Shown piece after piece: positions 20,510 to 30,480 of a DNA stretch of 53,130 nt. The notes under the pieces were generated by a model. It ran no database searches. It saw nothing but the letters and a program-made list of their open reading frames with translations, and was not told the origin of the DNA. This stretch comes from Prochlorococcus sp. AG-355-I04 (lineage in GTDB: Bacteria; Cyanobacteriota; Cyanobacteriia; PCC-6307; Cyanobiaceae): positions 1 to 53,130 of the forward strand of contig QCDL01000008.1 of NCBI GenBank assembly GCA_003280915.1, given 5' to 3'. Numbering within the stretch: the stretch's first letter is position 1; every line of letters starts with the position of its first letter. A program made the position numbers and the translations under genes.

Positions 20510-22216
20510 TTGAGACTAATACCATCAGTCAGGCCATATTCAAGTAGGTTTATAAAAGGTTTTATATGCATGCTTATCTACGTAGCTTGTTGGCCTTTAT
20601 TAGCTTATTTAGCTGGAAACTTAATCCCAGCAATTGGATCTGGTGATCTCTCAAAAGTTTCTAGCATAATAATTAAGTCTTTATTTGTATTTTTAGTTCA
20701 GAAAACTGCTCAATTTGGACAAGATGTATTCATAGCAAAACCATCTTTAGAAATTAGTGAAGTAATGAGAGGAAATTTATTTAGCAGAATTCAAAAAATA
20801 GAGATGAATTCAGTTGAAAAGATTTCAGCAGGGGACATCACATACAGACTTACAGAAGATGCAGACAGAGTAAGCGAAGTTATATATAAAACAGCCCAGG
20901 ATACTATTCCATGCACTTTGCAGTTGTTAGCGGTAATAATCTATATGTTTTATTTAGACTGGTCACTAACATTATCAGCTTTTATTTTAGCACCATTGAT
21001 TATTCTTTCAGTTAATAGTTTTGGGAGAAGAGTTTTACTAGCATCTGAAAAAAGTCAAGAATCAACAAGTGATTTAGCAGGTTTAATAGGTGAATCTATA
21101 AATGGAATGTCTACGATAAGAGCTTTTGCTGCAGAAAATTGGATTGTGAATAGATTTTATAAAAGATTAAGTACAAATAAAAAAGCAAAATATAAAACAT
21201 TAAAATTACTTGCATTTCAACATCCAGTTGTAGGATTTGTTGAAGCCTTTGGAATATTAGCAATATTAGGTTTAGGAGCTGCAAGAATCAATCTAGGACT
21301 ACTATCAAGCGAAGAATTTAGTAGTTTCTTTGCCGCAATATTGATGCTTATTGATCCAATAAGTCATGTAAGTACAAATTTTAATGACTATAAACAGGCA
21401 GAAGCCTCTATAAAAAGGTTAAAAAAAATAAATCTAGAACCTATCGAAGATAATAAAGGAAATTTAAAAAGGATCTCCAATATAGAAGGCAAAATAAGTT
21501 TCAAGAAAGTTAACTTCGCTTACAAAAAGGATAATCAAGTTCTTAAAAATATCAATTTAGAAATTAAAAAAGGGGAAGTCACAGCTTTCGTAGGAGCTTC
21601 AGGGGCTGGTAAAAGTACAATGTTAGCTTTGATATTAAAATTTATAACTCCAAATAATGGAAACATTTTTATTGATGATAAAAATCTCAAATTATTAAAA
21701 ACAAAAGACATCAGAAAAAACATTGCATTAGTACAACAACAACCATTTTTGTTTTCAGGAAAAATTATCGATGTAATAAGGATGGGAAGAAATTTTACAA
21801 AAGAAGAAGTTATTGAATCTGCAAGAAAAGCAAACGCTCACAATTTCATTCAAAAGCTTCCCGAGAAATATGAAACTAAGATGTCTGAAAGAGGGTCAAA
21901 TTTCTCAGGGGGGCAGATTCAGAGAATAGCAATTGCAAGAGCAATACTTGGAAACCCATCAATTCTCCTTTTAGATGAGGCCACAAGTGCGTTAGATGCA
22001 GAATCAGAATCTGAAGTCCAAGAAGGACTTAATAGAGCTATGAAAGATAGAACAGTTATTGTAATTGCTCATAGATTAGCCACTACTCAAGAGGCCGATA
22101 AAATTGTGGTTTTCGATAAAGGGGAAATTATTGAAGTTGGGAGACATATTGATTTGATCAATAAAGATGGGATTTATAAAGAATTATGTGAAAAACAATT
22201 GATTAAAAAAATATAA
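20510..22216 (+). CDS. ABC exporter, fused permease and ATPase
   Basis: Half-transporter of the multidrug/lipid exporter type. The N-terminal ~300 residues form a six-helix membrane domain; the C-terminal ATPase has Walker A GASGAGKST, signature FSGGQIQRIAIARA and Walker B ILLLDEATSALD. The substrate is unknown; lipid, drug or peptide export are all possible. The 568-aa reading starts at TTG 20510 (LRLIPSVRP...), giving a family-like N-terminus. The first in-frame ATG lies inside the first predicted helix, so TTG is preferred. Likely works as a homodimer. Followed 23 bases later by a small DUF6447-like gene. Confidence 0.88.
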   Translation: MRLIPSVRPYSSRFIKGFICMLIYVACWPLLAYLAGNLIPAIGSGDLSKVSSIIIKSLFVFLVQKTAQFGQDVFIAKPSLEISEVMRGNLFSRIQKIEMNSVEKISAGDITYRLTEDADRVSEVIYKTAQDTIPCTLQLLAVIIYMFYLDWSLTLSAFILAPLIILSVNSFGRRVLLASEKSQESTSDLAGLIGESINGMSTIRAFAAENWIVNRFYKRLSTNKKAKYKTLKLLAFQHPVVGFVEAFGILAILGLGAARINLGLLSSEEFSSFFAAILMLIDPISHVSTNFNDYKQAEASIKRLKKINLEPIEDNKGNLKRISNIEGKISFKKVNFAYKKDNQVLKNINLEIKKGEVTAFVGASGAGKSTMLALILKFITPNNGNIFIDDKNLKLLKTKDIRKNIALVQQQPFLFSGKIIDVIRMGRNFTKEEVIESARKANAHNFIQKLPEKYETKMSERGSNFSGGQIQRIAIARAILGNPSILLLDEATSALDAESESEVQEGLNRAMKDRTVIVIAHRLATTQEADKIVVFDKGEIIEVGRHIDLINKDGIYKELCEKQLIKKI

Positions 22217-22239
22217 GTCTATTTTATTTATAAAAAACT

Positions 22240-22464
22240 ATGTCTATGAGCGAAAACACAAACGATCCTGCGAATCCAGTATTAACCTTTGAAGGAAAAA
22301 AATATTTAATAAATGAACTTTCTAATGAAATAAAAGAATCTATAAAAGTATTACAAATAGCGGAAACCCAACTTAAGATGCATCAGGATACTCTCAATTT
22401 ACTTTCAATCAGCCGAAACTCAATAGCTAATCAACTAAGAAAAAAACTAAAAAACTTAGAATAA
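22240..22464 (+). CDS. Small DUF6447-like protein (74 aa)
   Basis: Short soluble protein resembling the DUF6447 group found in bacteria and cyanophages: a beta-like TFEGKKYLINELSNEIK segment followed by a long heptad-like helix (VLQIAETQLKMHQDTLNLL) and a terminal basic helix. It probably forms a coiled coil. Function unknown. It follows the ABC exporter in the same direction and ends five bases before convergent carB. Two ATGs (22240 and 22246) could each be the start. Confidence 0.6.
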   Translation: MSMSENTNDPANPVLTFEGKKYLINELSNEIKESIKVLQIAETQLKMHQDTLNLLSISRNSIANQLRKKLKNLE

Positions 22465-22469
22465 AAATT

Positions 22470-25400
22470 TTAATAATTATGAATTTCTTGTAGTGAATAA
22501 GTGTCAATCTTATTACATCGCAAAGCTTTGATTGCTTTAATGGCTGCCTTTGCTCCAGGAATAGTTGTAAAAGTTGGAATATTATATTCAAGAGCAGCAC
22601 GTCTTAAATAAGCGTCATCATGAAGAGCTTGAGAGCCGATTGGAGTATTAATTATTAATTGAACAAGTCCCGAGCGAATTAGATCCTCAATATTTGGCCT
22701 ACCTTCATGAACTTTTAGCACTTCTTCAACTTTTATGCCTAAATTAAATAAATATGCAGCTGTACCTTTTGTTCCTATTAATTTAAACCCTAAAATCAAT
22801 AATTCTCTAGCAACCTCCTCAAGATTTTTTTTATCTAGATCATTTGTAGACAAAAAAGCTACTCCTTCTGAAGGTACGCCATTTCCTGCTGCCAATTCCG
22901 ACTTAGCATATGCAATGCCAAAATCTTTAGCTAAACCCATGACTTCTCCAGTAGATTTCATTTCAGGGCCAAGTAATGTATCAGATCCTGGAAATCTTTT
23001 AAAAGGTAAAACAGCCTCTTTTACTGCTTGATATTTTGGAAAAAATTCTTTTGTGAAATTAATATCTTCTAATGTAAATCCTTGCATTAACTGCGTAGCT
23101 AATTTTGCAACTGGTTTACCAATTGCTTTTGAAACAAATGGGACTGTCCTAGAAGCCCTTGGATTTGCTTCAAGAATAAATAATTTATTTTCTTTGATAT
23201 TTGTATTTATCACTGCAAATTGCAAATTAATTAAACCAACAACATTTAACCTTTGTGCAATTAATTTAGTCCAGTTCCTTACATTTTCTATTGTTGATGT
23301 TGAAAGCGAGATGGATGGCAAACAACAAGCTGAATCTCCAGAATGAATTCCTGCAGGTTCCACATGTTCCATTAGACCAGCGATTACAACCGAACCCTCT
23401 GAATCACACAAAGCATCAACATCTATCTCAATAGCATTATTCAAATATTGATCAAGAAGAATAGGATGATCAGGTGATACCTTAACTGCTTCAGAGATGT
23501 ATCTCGATAATTCATTCTCATCTTTAACAATTTCCATTGCCCTTCCTCCTAAAACATAGGAAGGTCTTACAACCAAGGGGAAACCTATATTTTTTGCAAC
23601 TATTTCTGCTTCATTTTGATTACGTGCAATACCGTTTAAAGGTTGTCTAATATTTAATTCTTCAAGTATTTTTGTAAATTCCTCCCTATCTTCTGCTAAA
23701 TCTATAGATATTGGAGAAGTCCCAAGAATTTTTGAACCAGTTCTAATTCCATCATTAGATTTAAGCCATTCAAATAAAGGCAATGATAATTTCAGTGGAG
23801 TTTGACCTCCAAATTGAACAATCAAACCATAAGGATTTTCAGCTTCTATTATATTGAGCACATCCTCCAAAGTTACAGGCTCAAAATATAAAATATCGCT
23901 GGTATCATAGTCTGTAGATACAGTTTCAGGATTACTATTAACCATTATTGTTTTATAACCACTTGTAGAGGCCTGATAAGAAGCATGACAACAACAGTAA
24001 TCAAATTCTATTCCCTGACCAATTCTGTTTGGACCTCCTCCTAGAATCATAATTTTTTTTGATTTACTATCATCTAAAATCTCGCTATCAAAAATTTGAG
24101 AATTAAAATTAAAGAAAGATTCTTCATAAGTTGAATAATGATAGGGAGTTGAGGATGAGAATTCTGCTGAGCAAGTATCAACAGTTTTATAAATAGGTAT
24201 TATTTTTAATTTTTTTCTATATTTTCTCACTTCAAAGAACTCAGAATTAGTTAACTTCGCTATCTGTTGATCTGAAAAACCTAATTGTTTAGCATGTAAC
24301 ATCAAATCCCTATCAAGAGAGTAAAGTTCCTTTTCTTTCAAAAAGTCATTTTCAAAATTAAAGATATTACGTAGTTTTTCAATAAACCATAAATCTATAT
24401 TTGTGACTTCATGAATATATGAATTAGATTTCCCAAGCTGCATAGCTTTTTTAACTAAGAGAATTCTCTCAGATGTAGGGTTTCTTAAACTATTTTTAAT
24501 ATGACTCTCGTTTTTAAATTCATCTAATGAATCACATTCCCATCCAAAAACTCCTACTTCTAATGACCTTAATGCTTTCTGAAATGATTCTTCAAAAGAA
24601 CGACCTATAGCCATTGATTCACCAACGGATTTCATGGCAGTGCTTAAAGTATTAGAGGATCCTTTAAACTTTTCAAAGGCAAATCTTGGAATCTTAGTTA
24701 CTACGTAATCAATTGATGGCTCAAAACATGCAGGTGTTTTTTTTGTAATGTCATTAATAATCTCATCAAGTGTATAGCCAACAGATAATAAAGCAGCAAT
24801 CTTAGCAATGGGGAATCCAGTTGCTTTACTTGCTAAAGCAGATGATCTACTCACACGGGGGTTCATTTCTATTACAATTACCTCTCCATTAGTTGGATTA
24901 ATTGCAAATTGGATATTACTCCCTCCTGTTTCAACTCCTACCTCTCTAATGATTTTTAATGACAAATCTCTCAATCTCTGATACTCCTTATCTGTCAAAG
25001 TCTGAGCAGGAGCTACAGTAATTGAATCTCCAGTATGGACACCCATTGGGTCTAAATTTTCAATACTGCAAACTATTACTACATTGTCAGCAGTATCTCT
25101 CATAACCTCTAGTTCAAACTCCTTCCATCCAATAAGTGATTTTTCAATCAATATTTGATTACTTGGACTTTCCTCTAAACCTGATTTACACAATTCAACA
25201 AATTCTTCAAGGTTAAAAGCAATTCCACCTCCTACACCACCCAATGTAAATGCAGGCCTTATTATAAGAGGATAGGAACTAATTTTTTTTGATACCTCCC
25301 TAGCCTCATCCAAGTTAGATGCAATCCCAGATGGACAAACATTCACATTTATTTTCTCCATAGATTCTTTAAACAATTTTCTATCTTCAGCTTTGTTAAT

Positions 25401-25766
25401 TGCTCTTAAATCCGCACCAATTAATTCAACATTATTTTGTTTTAAAAAATCTGACTCTGATAATTTAACCGCAAGATTCAAAGCGGTTTGACCACCCATA
25501 GTTGGAAGAATCGCATCAGGTTTTTCTCTTAAAATAATCTGAGAAACAATTTCAGGGGTTAATGGTTCAATATATGTTTTGCTTGCGATCTCGGGATCAG
25601 TCATTATTGAAGCTGGATTTGAATTTATCAAGACAATTTCATAACCAGCTTTTCTTAAAGCTTTGCAAGCTTGAGTACCGGAGTAATCAAATTCGCATGC
25701 TTGTCCTATAACAATCGGTCCCGAACCTAGAATAAGAATTTTTTTAAGATCACCTCTTTGAGGCAT
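22470..25766 (-). CDS. carB: Carbamoyl-phosphate synthase, large subunit
   Basis: Makes carbamoyl phosphate from glutamine-derived ammonia, bicarbonate and two ATP, feeding arginine and pyrimidine synthesis. The 1098-aa protein contains two homologous ATP-grasp halves, the first beginning [23 protein letters not shown] and the second around residue 570 with [22 protein letters not shown]-terminal MGS-like allosteric domain follows (about 950-1080, [14 protein letters not shown]). Length and both halves are intact. ATG at 25766, divergent from the DUF3318 gene across 107 bases. The small subunit CarA is not in this window. Confidence 0.97.
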   Translation of the reverse strand: MPQRGDLKKILILGSGPIVIGQACEFDYSGTQACKALRKAGYEIVLINSNPASIMTDPEIASKTYIEPLTPEIVSQIILREKPDAILPTMGGQTALNLAVKLSESDFLKQNNVELIGADLRAINKAEDRKLFKESMEKINVNVCPSGIASNLDEAREVSKKISSYPLIIRPAFTLGGVGGGIAFNLEEFVELCKSGLEESPSNQILIEKSLIGWKEFELEVMRDTADNVVIVCSIENLDPMGVHTGDSITVAPAQTLTDKEYQRLRDLSLKIIREVGVETGGSNIQFAINPTNGEVIVIEMNPRVSRSSALASKATGFPIAKIAALLSVGYTLDEIINDITKKTPACFEPSIDYVVTKIPRFAFEKFKGSSNTLSTAMKSVGESMAIGRSFEESFQKALRSLEVGVFGWECDSLDEFKNESHIKNSLRNPTSERILLVKKAMQLGKSNSYIHEVTNIDLWFIEKLRNIFNFENDFLKEKELYSLDRDLMLHAKQLGFSDQQIAKLTNSEFFEVRKYRKKLKIIPIYKTVDTCSAEFSSSTPYHYSTYEESFFNFNSQIFDSEILDDSKSKKIMILGGGPNRIGQGIEFDYCCCHASYQASTSGYKTIMVNSNPETVSTDYDTSDILYFEPVTLEDVLNIIEAENPYGLIVQFGGQTPLKLSLPLFEWLKSNDGIRTGSKILGTSPISIDLAEDREEFTKILEELNIRQPLNGIARNQNEAEIVAKNIGFPLVVRPSYVLGGRAMEIVKDENELSRYISEAVKVSPDHPILLDQYLNNAIEIDVDALCDSEGSVVIAGLMEHVEPAGIHSGDSACCLPSISLSTSTIENVRNWTKLIAQRLNVVGLINLQFAVINTNIKENKLFILEANPRASRTVPFVSKAIGKPVAKLATQLMQGFTLEDINFTKEFFPKYQAVKEAVLPFKRFPGSDTLLGPEMKSTGEVMGLAKDFGIAYAKSELAAGNGVPSEGVAFLSTNDLDKKNLEEVARELLILGFKLIGTKGTAAYLFNLGIKVEEVLKVHEGRPNIEDLIRSGLVQLIINTPIGSQALHDDAYLRRAALEYNIPTFTTIPGAKAAIKAIKALRCNKIDTYSLQEIHNY

Positions 25767-25873
25767 AATTTAAACATTCATTTATCTCATGCTACTTATA
25801 AATCATCAGATGTTAATCAAGTTACTTGAAAAGCAACATTTGTTTCTATATTATTGAAAGAAATTAATTTTTT

Positions 25874-26512
25874 ATGAGCGAACTTCAGCGACTTAAAAGT
25901 TTGTTGCCTCCAGAGAATGAAAGTTGGGTATTTGTTGAAGCTGCTGCAGCGATAGATCCACCTTTAATAACACTTGAGGAAATAGGTCGTGATGAAGTTG
26001 AAATTCAAATAGATTTAGATGAATGGGATAACTTTGCTATTGACCACAGAAATTTACTATTTTGGCACGAGGTTGGTAAAATTCAAAATGACGCAATCCC
26101 CAGAGATGGATGGGAGATGGCAGCTCTTGCAATAGGACTTGGAGGGGCGATAGGAGAGTTATGGGTACAAGATGGACTACTTTTATTACTTGCTCTAGGT
26201 TTATCAAGTTTTGCAGGATATAGATTATATCTAAAAAATAATTCTGAAAAAAAACTTCAAGATGCTATTTATGCAGATGAAAGAGCTATAGATCTTGCTT
26301 GTAGATTTGGATACAGCATTCCAAATGCTTATAAAAGTCTTGGAGGAGCTTTAAAGGAGTTAATAGATAAGACACGAAAAAAGAAAAAAAGAAGTTTTTT
26401 TGAAGATAGGTTAGATGCTTTAAGAAAAAGTGCAGAAAAAGCAAGATCCGAATTATCCCAGCAAGAAGGTTCAGAAAAATCAGTTTCAAGCGAAAATGTT
26501 TATGGACAATAA
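25874..26512 (+). CDS. DUF3318 cyanobacterial protein (212 aa)
   Basis: Cyanobacterial family of unknown function. The N-terminal half carries the family signature (LLPPENESWVFVEAAAAIDPP, DEWDNFAIDHRNLLFWHEV). Two short hydrophobic segments lie around residues 82-116 (AALAIGLGGAIGELWV, GLLLLLALGLSSFAGYRLY), so it is membrane-anchored. The C-terminal third is a charged helix, KKKKRSFFEDRLDALRKSAE. The 3' end overlaps rsfS by 17 bases, so these are coupled in one operon with DUF1230 and the asparaginase gene. Confidence 0.8.
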   Translation: MSELQRLKSLLPPENESWVFVEAAAAIDPPLITLEEIGRDEVEIQIDLDEWDNFAIDHRNLLFWHEVGKIQNDAIPRDGWEMAALAIGLGGAIGELWVQDGLLLLLALGLSSFAGYRLYLKNNSEKKLQDAIYADERAIDLACRFGYSIPNAYKSLGGALKELIDKTRKKKKRSFFEDRLDALRKSAEKARSELSQQEGSEKSVSSENVYGQ

Positions 26513-26846
26513 AAATTTGGTTTTAATGGCGGCTAAAGCATGTGATGAAAAAAAGGCTAAAGATATAAAACTTATAAAAATTGACAAAGTATCATTTATA
26601 AGTGAATGGATTTTGATCGCTGAAGGATTATCTGATGTACAAGTTAGATCTATTACTAACTCTGTAGAGGGAGAGCTTAGAGAGAAGGCTAAAATCGAGC
26701 CGATCCGAAAAGAAGGGATTAACGAAGCAAAATGGGCTTTACTCGATTATGGAGATTTGATCGTAAATATTTTTCAACCAGAAATAAGAAAATTTTATGA
26801 CCTTGAATCATTCTGGAGTAATGGAGAAAATCTTATTTTTCCATAA
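26496..26846 (+). CDS. rsfS: Ribosomal silencing factor RsfS (Iojap family)
   Basis: Binds ribosomal protein L14 of the large subunit and blocks subunit joining, limiting translation during starvation. The Iojap domain is complete: AAKACDEKKAKDIKLIKID, then SFISEWILIAEGLSDVQVRSI, and WALLDYGDLIVNIFQPEIRKFYDLE. The frame extends upstream to ATG 26430, but that would overlap the DUF3318 gene by over 80 bases with non-family sequence. ATG 26496 (or 26502) gives the normal length, about 116 aa, with a small overlap. It sits between DUF3318 and DUF1230 in one operon. Confidence 0.9.
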   Translation: MFMDNKNLVLMAAKACDEKKAKDIKLIKIDKVSFISEWILIAEGLSDVQVRSITNSVEGELREKAKIEPIRKEGINEAKWALLDYGDLIVNIFQPEIRKFYDLESFWSNGENLIFP

Positions 26847-26855
26847 TTTTAATTT

Positions 26856-27350
26856 ATGAACGAATCAAAATGTCCGGTCCCCAGAGAACAACAACCCACA
26901 AATGAATTTATAGAATTATCAAAATCTAAAATTTTTTCTTGGCCAAAAACAAAAAAATCGTTTATTTTTATTTTGATAAAATTCTGGGTAGGAACTTTTG
27001 TTATATTTCTTGTTATTTCTTCAGGAAGTGTATATTTTAAAACTTCTTTATTAAGATATATTCTATTAAGTTTTTTTAGCAGCTTATCAATACCTTTTTT
27101 AATTTCAATAAGGTTATATTTAGGTTGGAAGCATATATTTAATAGGCTAACATCTGAAAAAGTTGAATATGAGGAATCGGGCTGGTATGACGGTCAAATT
27201 TGGGAAAAACCACTAGTTTTGAAAGAAAAAGAATCACTTATTGCCTCAATTGAGGTAAAGCCTATCTTAAAAAATTTAATTCAAATTTTTTCTATTATTT
27301 CAGTTTTAGCTTTGTCTGGCATTTTGATTTTTCAAAACATTAATTTCTAA
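26856..27350 (+). CDS. DUF1230/CGLD27-family membrane protein
   Basis: Member of the green-lineage conserved family CGLD27 (DUF1230), in cyanobacteria, algae and plants; I recall a plant homologue linked to iron or photosynthetic acclimation, but the biochemical role is unsettled. Family signatures: CPVPREQQPTNEFIELSKS near the start, and YEESGWYDGQIWEKP in the middle. Three or so hydrophobic helices lie at roughly residues 38-62, 66-86 and 140-160. ATG start at 26856. The following asparaginase ATG comes immediately after its stop codon. Confidence 0.85.
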   Translation: MNESKCPVPREQQPTNEFIELSKSKIFSWPKTKKSFIFILIKFWVGTFVIFLVISSGSVYFKTSLLRYILLSFFSSLSIPFLISIRLYLGWKHIFNRLTSEKVEYEESGWYDGQIWEKPLVLKEKESLIASIEVKPILKNLIQIFSIISVLALSGILIFQNINF

Positions 27351-28316
27351 ATGAGTTCTAATTTCAAAAACCTCTACACTTCGAACAATCCTCCTTTACA
27401 AGCGACCTTAATGAGAGGATCAAATATTGAGTCAATCCATAAAATTCATGCTGTTATAACTGATAAAAAAGGGAGGGTTTTAATGTGTGCAGGAAATCCA
27501 GAATATAAAAGTTTCATCAGGTCAGCACTTAAACCATTTCAAGCAATACCTTTCGTTAGTAGTGGAGCTGCATCAAAAATTAATAATGAATCAAAATCAA
27601 TTGCCTTAGCATGCGGGTCACATAGTGGATCAAAATTTCACTCAAGAGAAGCCTTCAAAATTTTATGGGAATATGACATAGACATTAATAGTCTGAAATG
27701 TCCAAAATCTAAAACAAGTCCATTAGAACATAATTGCTCAGGTAAACATGCTGCTTTTTTAGCTACATGTAAAAAAATGAATTGGCCACTAGATAGTTAT
27801 TTAAAGGGAGATCATCCACTTCAAATCGAAATATTCAGAATAGTTTCTGAATTACTTGAAATTCCGACATCCGAAATAAACGCAGAACGCGATGATTGTG
27901 GTGCTCCCACTCTTTATTTAAAACTATTAGAAATGTCTAGGTTATATTCACTTCTAAGCAGTTCCGAAAATGCTGAATTAGAACAAATCAGTAGAGCCAT
28001 GACAATAAACCCAACAATGATAAGCGACAATAATAAATTTGATACAGAAATAATTAAGTCTTCTCATGGGAAAGTTATAGGTAAAGGTGGTGCAGAGGGA
28101 ATACAGTGCCTATGTAAGGTAAATGAAGGGATAGGGTTAGCTTTAAAAGTAGAAGACGGTTCAAAAAGAGCAAAGCATGCTGTTAGTCTTCACTTACTTA
28201 AACAGTTAGAGTGGATATCTGATCTAAGAATTCAAGACATCGAAGAAAAGGTTTTTAATTTTTCTGAAGGAGTGAGACTTGAAGTTAAAGGTAAATTAAA
28301 ATTCCAAGAATCCTAA
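27351..28316 (+). CDS. L-asparaginase II family protein
   Basis: Belongs to the asparaginase II family (COG4448 type), distinct from E. coli AnsA/AnsB. Family blocks seen are SFIRSALKPFQAIPFVSSG, LACGSHSGSKFHSREAF, EHNCSGKHAAFLATCKKM, ERDDCGAPTLYL and GKGGAEGIQC. Hydrolysis of asparagine to aspartate and ammonia is the expected reaction, giving a nitrogen-recycling role, but is not shown here. Length 321 aa is normal. The ATG directly abuts the stop of the DUF1230 gene, so it is the last gene of the DUF3318-rsfS-DUF1230 operon. Confidence 0.86.
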   Translation: MSSNFKNLYTSNNPPLQATLMRGSNIESIHKIHAVITDKKGRVLMCAGNPEYKSFIRSALKPFQAIPFVSSGAASKINNESKSIALACGSHSGSKFHSREAFKILWEYDIDINSLKCPKSKTSPLEHNCSGKHAAFLATCKKMNWPLDSYLKGDHPLQIEIFRIVSELLEIPTSEINAERDDCGAPTLYLKLLEMSRLYSLLSSSENAELEQISRAMTINPTMISDNNKFDTEIIKSSHGKVIGKGGAEGIQCLCKVNEGIGLALKVEDGSKRAKHAVSLHLLKQLEWISDLRIQDIEEKVFNFSEGVRLEVKGKLKFQES

Positions 28317-28361
28317 AAAAACAGGAAAAATAACCCTTTCAGATGTATGCTATGTATATGT

Positions 28362-28438
<77 letters not shown>

Positions 28439-28444
28439 TTTAGA

Positions 28445-28467
28445 AGCAGCTTCACAGCTGCTTTTTT
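28445..28467 (+). terminator. Rho-independent terminator after tRNA-fMet
   Basis: AGCAGCT (28445-28451) pairs perfectly with AGCTGCT (28456-28462) around the loop TCAC and is followed by a run of T. It lies six bases after the tRNA. One of few clear factor-independent terminators in the window. Confidence 0.85.
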
Positions 28468-28540
28468 AGTATTTGTAGTAATTAAAGCAACTATAAAATA
28501 AAAAATTATAATGTCTTAACTAAAAAAAGTTTATTAAAAA

Positions 28541-28642
28541 TTATTCGAGATCTTTTTGAATAGAAAATTTCAAGTCAACTCTAACTAATAAGCCAGTAAT
28601 GATAAAAAGTATTCCAATGTATGAATTTAAAGATAGGTCCAA
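28541..28642 (-). CDS. Possible 33-aa single-helix micro-protein
   Basis: Open frame from TTG 28642, preceded in frame by a stop a few codons upstream. It encodes 33 residues with one clean hydrophobic segment, NSYIGILFIITGLLV, flanked by acidic N-terminal and mixed C-terminal residues. The layout resembles photosystem or cytochrome b6f micro-subunits, but no specific family is recognised. It occupies the otherwise empty gap 28468-28799. Low confidence because of the TTG start and small size. Confidence 0.3.
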   Translation of the reverse strand: MDLSLNSYIGILFIITGLLVRVDLKFSIQKDLE

Positions 28643-28799
28643 AATATTAAATTAATTTCTAACTGAATTCTAACTTACAAATCATATCTATTAAATACGT
28701 CAATAAAAAAGAAATTAAAAAATCTGAATTTTGAACATTTACATCTTTAATAAGTTACTTACTAAAGTAGAGTAAAATTTATCTAATTTAGAAAATTAT

Positions 28800-28946
28800 A
28801 TGCAAAATTTGCTACAGCGTGATTTAGGTTCAAGCATGTTATCAATAGCTGTCATATTAGGTTGGTTAGGTCTGTTTTTTGTATTTTTGAGAGTATTAAC
28901 AATTTCAATAAAGAGAATCCTTGAAGCGATTTTAAAAAAATCATAA
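28800..28946 (+). CDS. Small single-helix membrane protein (48 aa)
   Basis: Not recognised. ATG at 28800. The sequence opens MQNLLQRDLGSS, then has a continuous hydrophobic helix at residues 13-31 (MLSIAVILGWLGLFFVFLR) and a basic amphipathic tail (SIKRILEAILKKS). The ordered soluble-helix-basic layout and position between the tRNA and the DUF2862 gene suggest a genuine small protein with the tail on the cytoplasmic side. Confidence 0.5.
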   Translation: MQNLLQRDLGSSMLSIAVILGWLGLFFVFLRVLTISIKRILEAILKKS

Positions 28947-29001
28947 TTATTGAAATAAATCAATTATTCTGAATTAATCGCATAAATCCTTTATCACTAG
29001 G

Positions 29002-29007
29002 TATAAT
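29002..29007 (+). promoter_or_regulatory. -10 element of a near-leaderless transcript
   Basis: A perfect TATAAT ends ten bases before the ATG of the DUF2862 gene. Initiation at the usual distance would leave a leader of only about 4 nt, too short for a Shine-Dalgarno. No convincing -35 is visible at 16-18 bases. Confidence 0.42.
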
Positions 29008-29017
29008 AACCTAAAAA

Positions 29018-29407
29018 ATGTCAATTTTAGATAAGGTTAAGATAGGAAATTCTGTTCAGGTTAACCTAGAACTATCTAAGGATAGACTTAAAAAAGAAAC
29101 TATAGATGCAATTAATGTTTCTTCATTAGGTAAGGTAAGTGATTTCAGAATAACTGATGGCAAAGGTATTGGCGTTGTCTTGCAATTATCTAATGGCCAA
29201 GAGCAATGGTTTTTTGAGGATGAAATTGATCTTCTCGACGAAAAAGGTAATGTAATAAAGAAAAATAATGATAAACAAGAGAATAGTAATTTTATATTTG
29301 ATTTTTTAAGAGGATTAAATTATGAAAATAAAAATAACGTTAGCGAGTTACTTAATCCAATCAACTTTTTTATCTGGCTGGTTGTATCGTTTAAAGATAT
29401 TTTTTGA
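29018..29407 (+). CDS. DUF2862-domain protein with hydrophobic C-terminus
   Basis: N-terminal half is a DUF2862 domain, a small beta-rich cyanobacterial module of unknown function: KIGNSVQVNLELSKDRLKKE, then GKVSDFRITDGKGIGVVLQL, and the signature QWFFEDEIDLLDEKGNV (about residues 65-82). An Asn/Lys linker follows, and then a hydrophobic C-terminal stretch NPINFFIWLVVSFKDIF that could be a membrane anchor. Length 129 aa is longer than the domain alone. A TATAAT box sits ten bases upstream of the ATG. It precedes the ABC-2 cluster by 77 bases, probably a separate transcript. Confidence 0.75.
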   Translation: MSILDKVKIGNSVQVNLELSKDRLKKETIDAINVSSLGKVSDFRITDGKGIGVVLQLSNGQEQWFFEDEIDLLDEKGNVIKKNNDKQENSNFIFDFLRGLNYENKNNVSELLNPINFFIWLVVSFKDIF

Positions 29408-29484
29408 TTAGTAAAAAAATTTTCTAAAATAAAATTAATTTAACAATTTATTTAAATATTAAAATTCAGTAATTAAAAATTTAA

Positions 29485-30480
29485 ATGGTACAAAATATTA
29501 TCGATGTAAAAAATTTATCTAAGTCATTTGATATCTCTTCCAAAGAACCAGGCCTAAAAGGAACAATTAAACATTTTTTTAGAAGACAAACAAAAAGTAT
29601 AAAAGTTATAAAAGATATAAGTTTTGAAATTAAAGAAGGAGAAATAGTAGGTTTTCTGGGTGCTAATGGAGCCGGGAAAACAACAATATTAAAAATGCTT
29701 TGTGGATTAATTTATCCAAGTGAAGGTTCGATTTTGGTTTCAGGCTATTTACCTTTCAGGAGAAAAGAAAATTTCCTAAAGAATATCACCTTAATAATGG
29801 GACAAAAGCAACAGCTTATATGGGATCTTCCACCAATTGAATCATTCTATTTGAATGCATCAATATATGACATAGATAAGTTCGAAGCTAAAAAGAGAAT
29901 AAAAAAACTATCGGAAATGCTTGAAATTGATGAAGAGCTTTTCATACCGGTTAGAAAACTTTCACTAGGGCAGCGTATGAAATCAGAATTACTAGCAGCT
30001 TTGATACATGAACCAAATATTCTATTTTTAGACGAGCCGACACTTGGATTAGATATTAATGCACAAAGAAATTTAAGAAAATTCCTTCAAAAATATAATA
30101 AGGAAACTAATGCAACGATATGCCTAACAAGTCATTACATGAAAGATATTACATCGCTATGCAAAAGAGTTATATGTGTTCATGAAGGGGCGATCTCATA
30201 TGATGGGAAACTTGACCTGTTGTTAAAAAAACTTTCTCCTGTTAAAGAAATATTAATAGTTTGTCGATCAGAAGAGGATGCAATTAAATTAGAAAATTCC
30301 GGTTTTACTGTTAAAAATAAAATAAAGAATGAAATCACTTTAAAAATTGAAAACAACTTTATTACCTCTTCACTAAAAAATATTCTAAATAATTTTGATA
30401 TTGAAGACCTTTTTATAAATGAACCACCCATTGATGAAGTTATTGGGAAGGTATTAATCAAAAAAGATTATGATATCTAA
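29485..30480 (+). CDS. ABC-2 type transporter, ATP-binding subunit
   Basis: ATPase of a three-gene exporter of the COG4586 group. Motifs: Walker A GANGAGKTT near residue 60, signature LSLGQRMKSELLAAL, Walker B ILFLDEPTLGLD, and the switch His in CLTSHYMKD. The 331-aa length includes about 90 C-terminal residues beyond the ATPase core, typical of this group. The stop overlaps the next permease gene by 11 bases. The substrate is unknown; related systems export polysaccharide, lipid or peptides. ATG start at 29485. Confidence 0.9.
   Translation: MVQNIIDVKNLSKSFDISSKEPGLKGTIKHFFRRQTKSIKVIKDISFEIKEGEIVGFLGANGAGKTTILKMLCGLIYPSEGSILVSGYLPFRRKENFLKNITLIMGQKQQLIWDLPPIESFYLNASIYDIDKFEAKKRIKKLSEMLEIDEELFIPVRKLSLGQRMKSELLAALIHEPNILFLDEPTLGLDINAQRNLRKFLQKYNKETNATICLTSHYMKDITSLCKRVICVHEGAISYDGKLDLLLKKLSPVKEILIVCRSEEDAIKLENSGFTVKNKIKNEITLKIENNFITSSLKNILNNFDIEDLFINEPPIDEVIGKVLIKKDYDI

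Noticed and set aside
22735-23346. Two plus-strand open frames of about 97 codons inside carB
   Set aside because: They lie wholly inside the strongly conserved carB gene on the opposite strand; their residues have no domain pattern and reflect carB codon composition.
26430-26495. Longer N-terminus for rsfS from ATG 26430
   Set aside because: It would extend the overlap with DUF3318 by another 66 bases and the extra residues do not resemble any RsfS protein.
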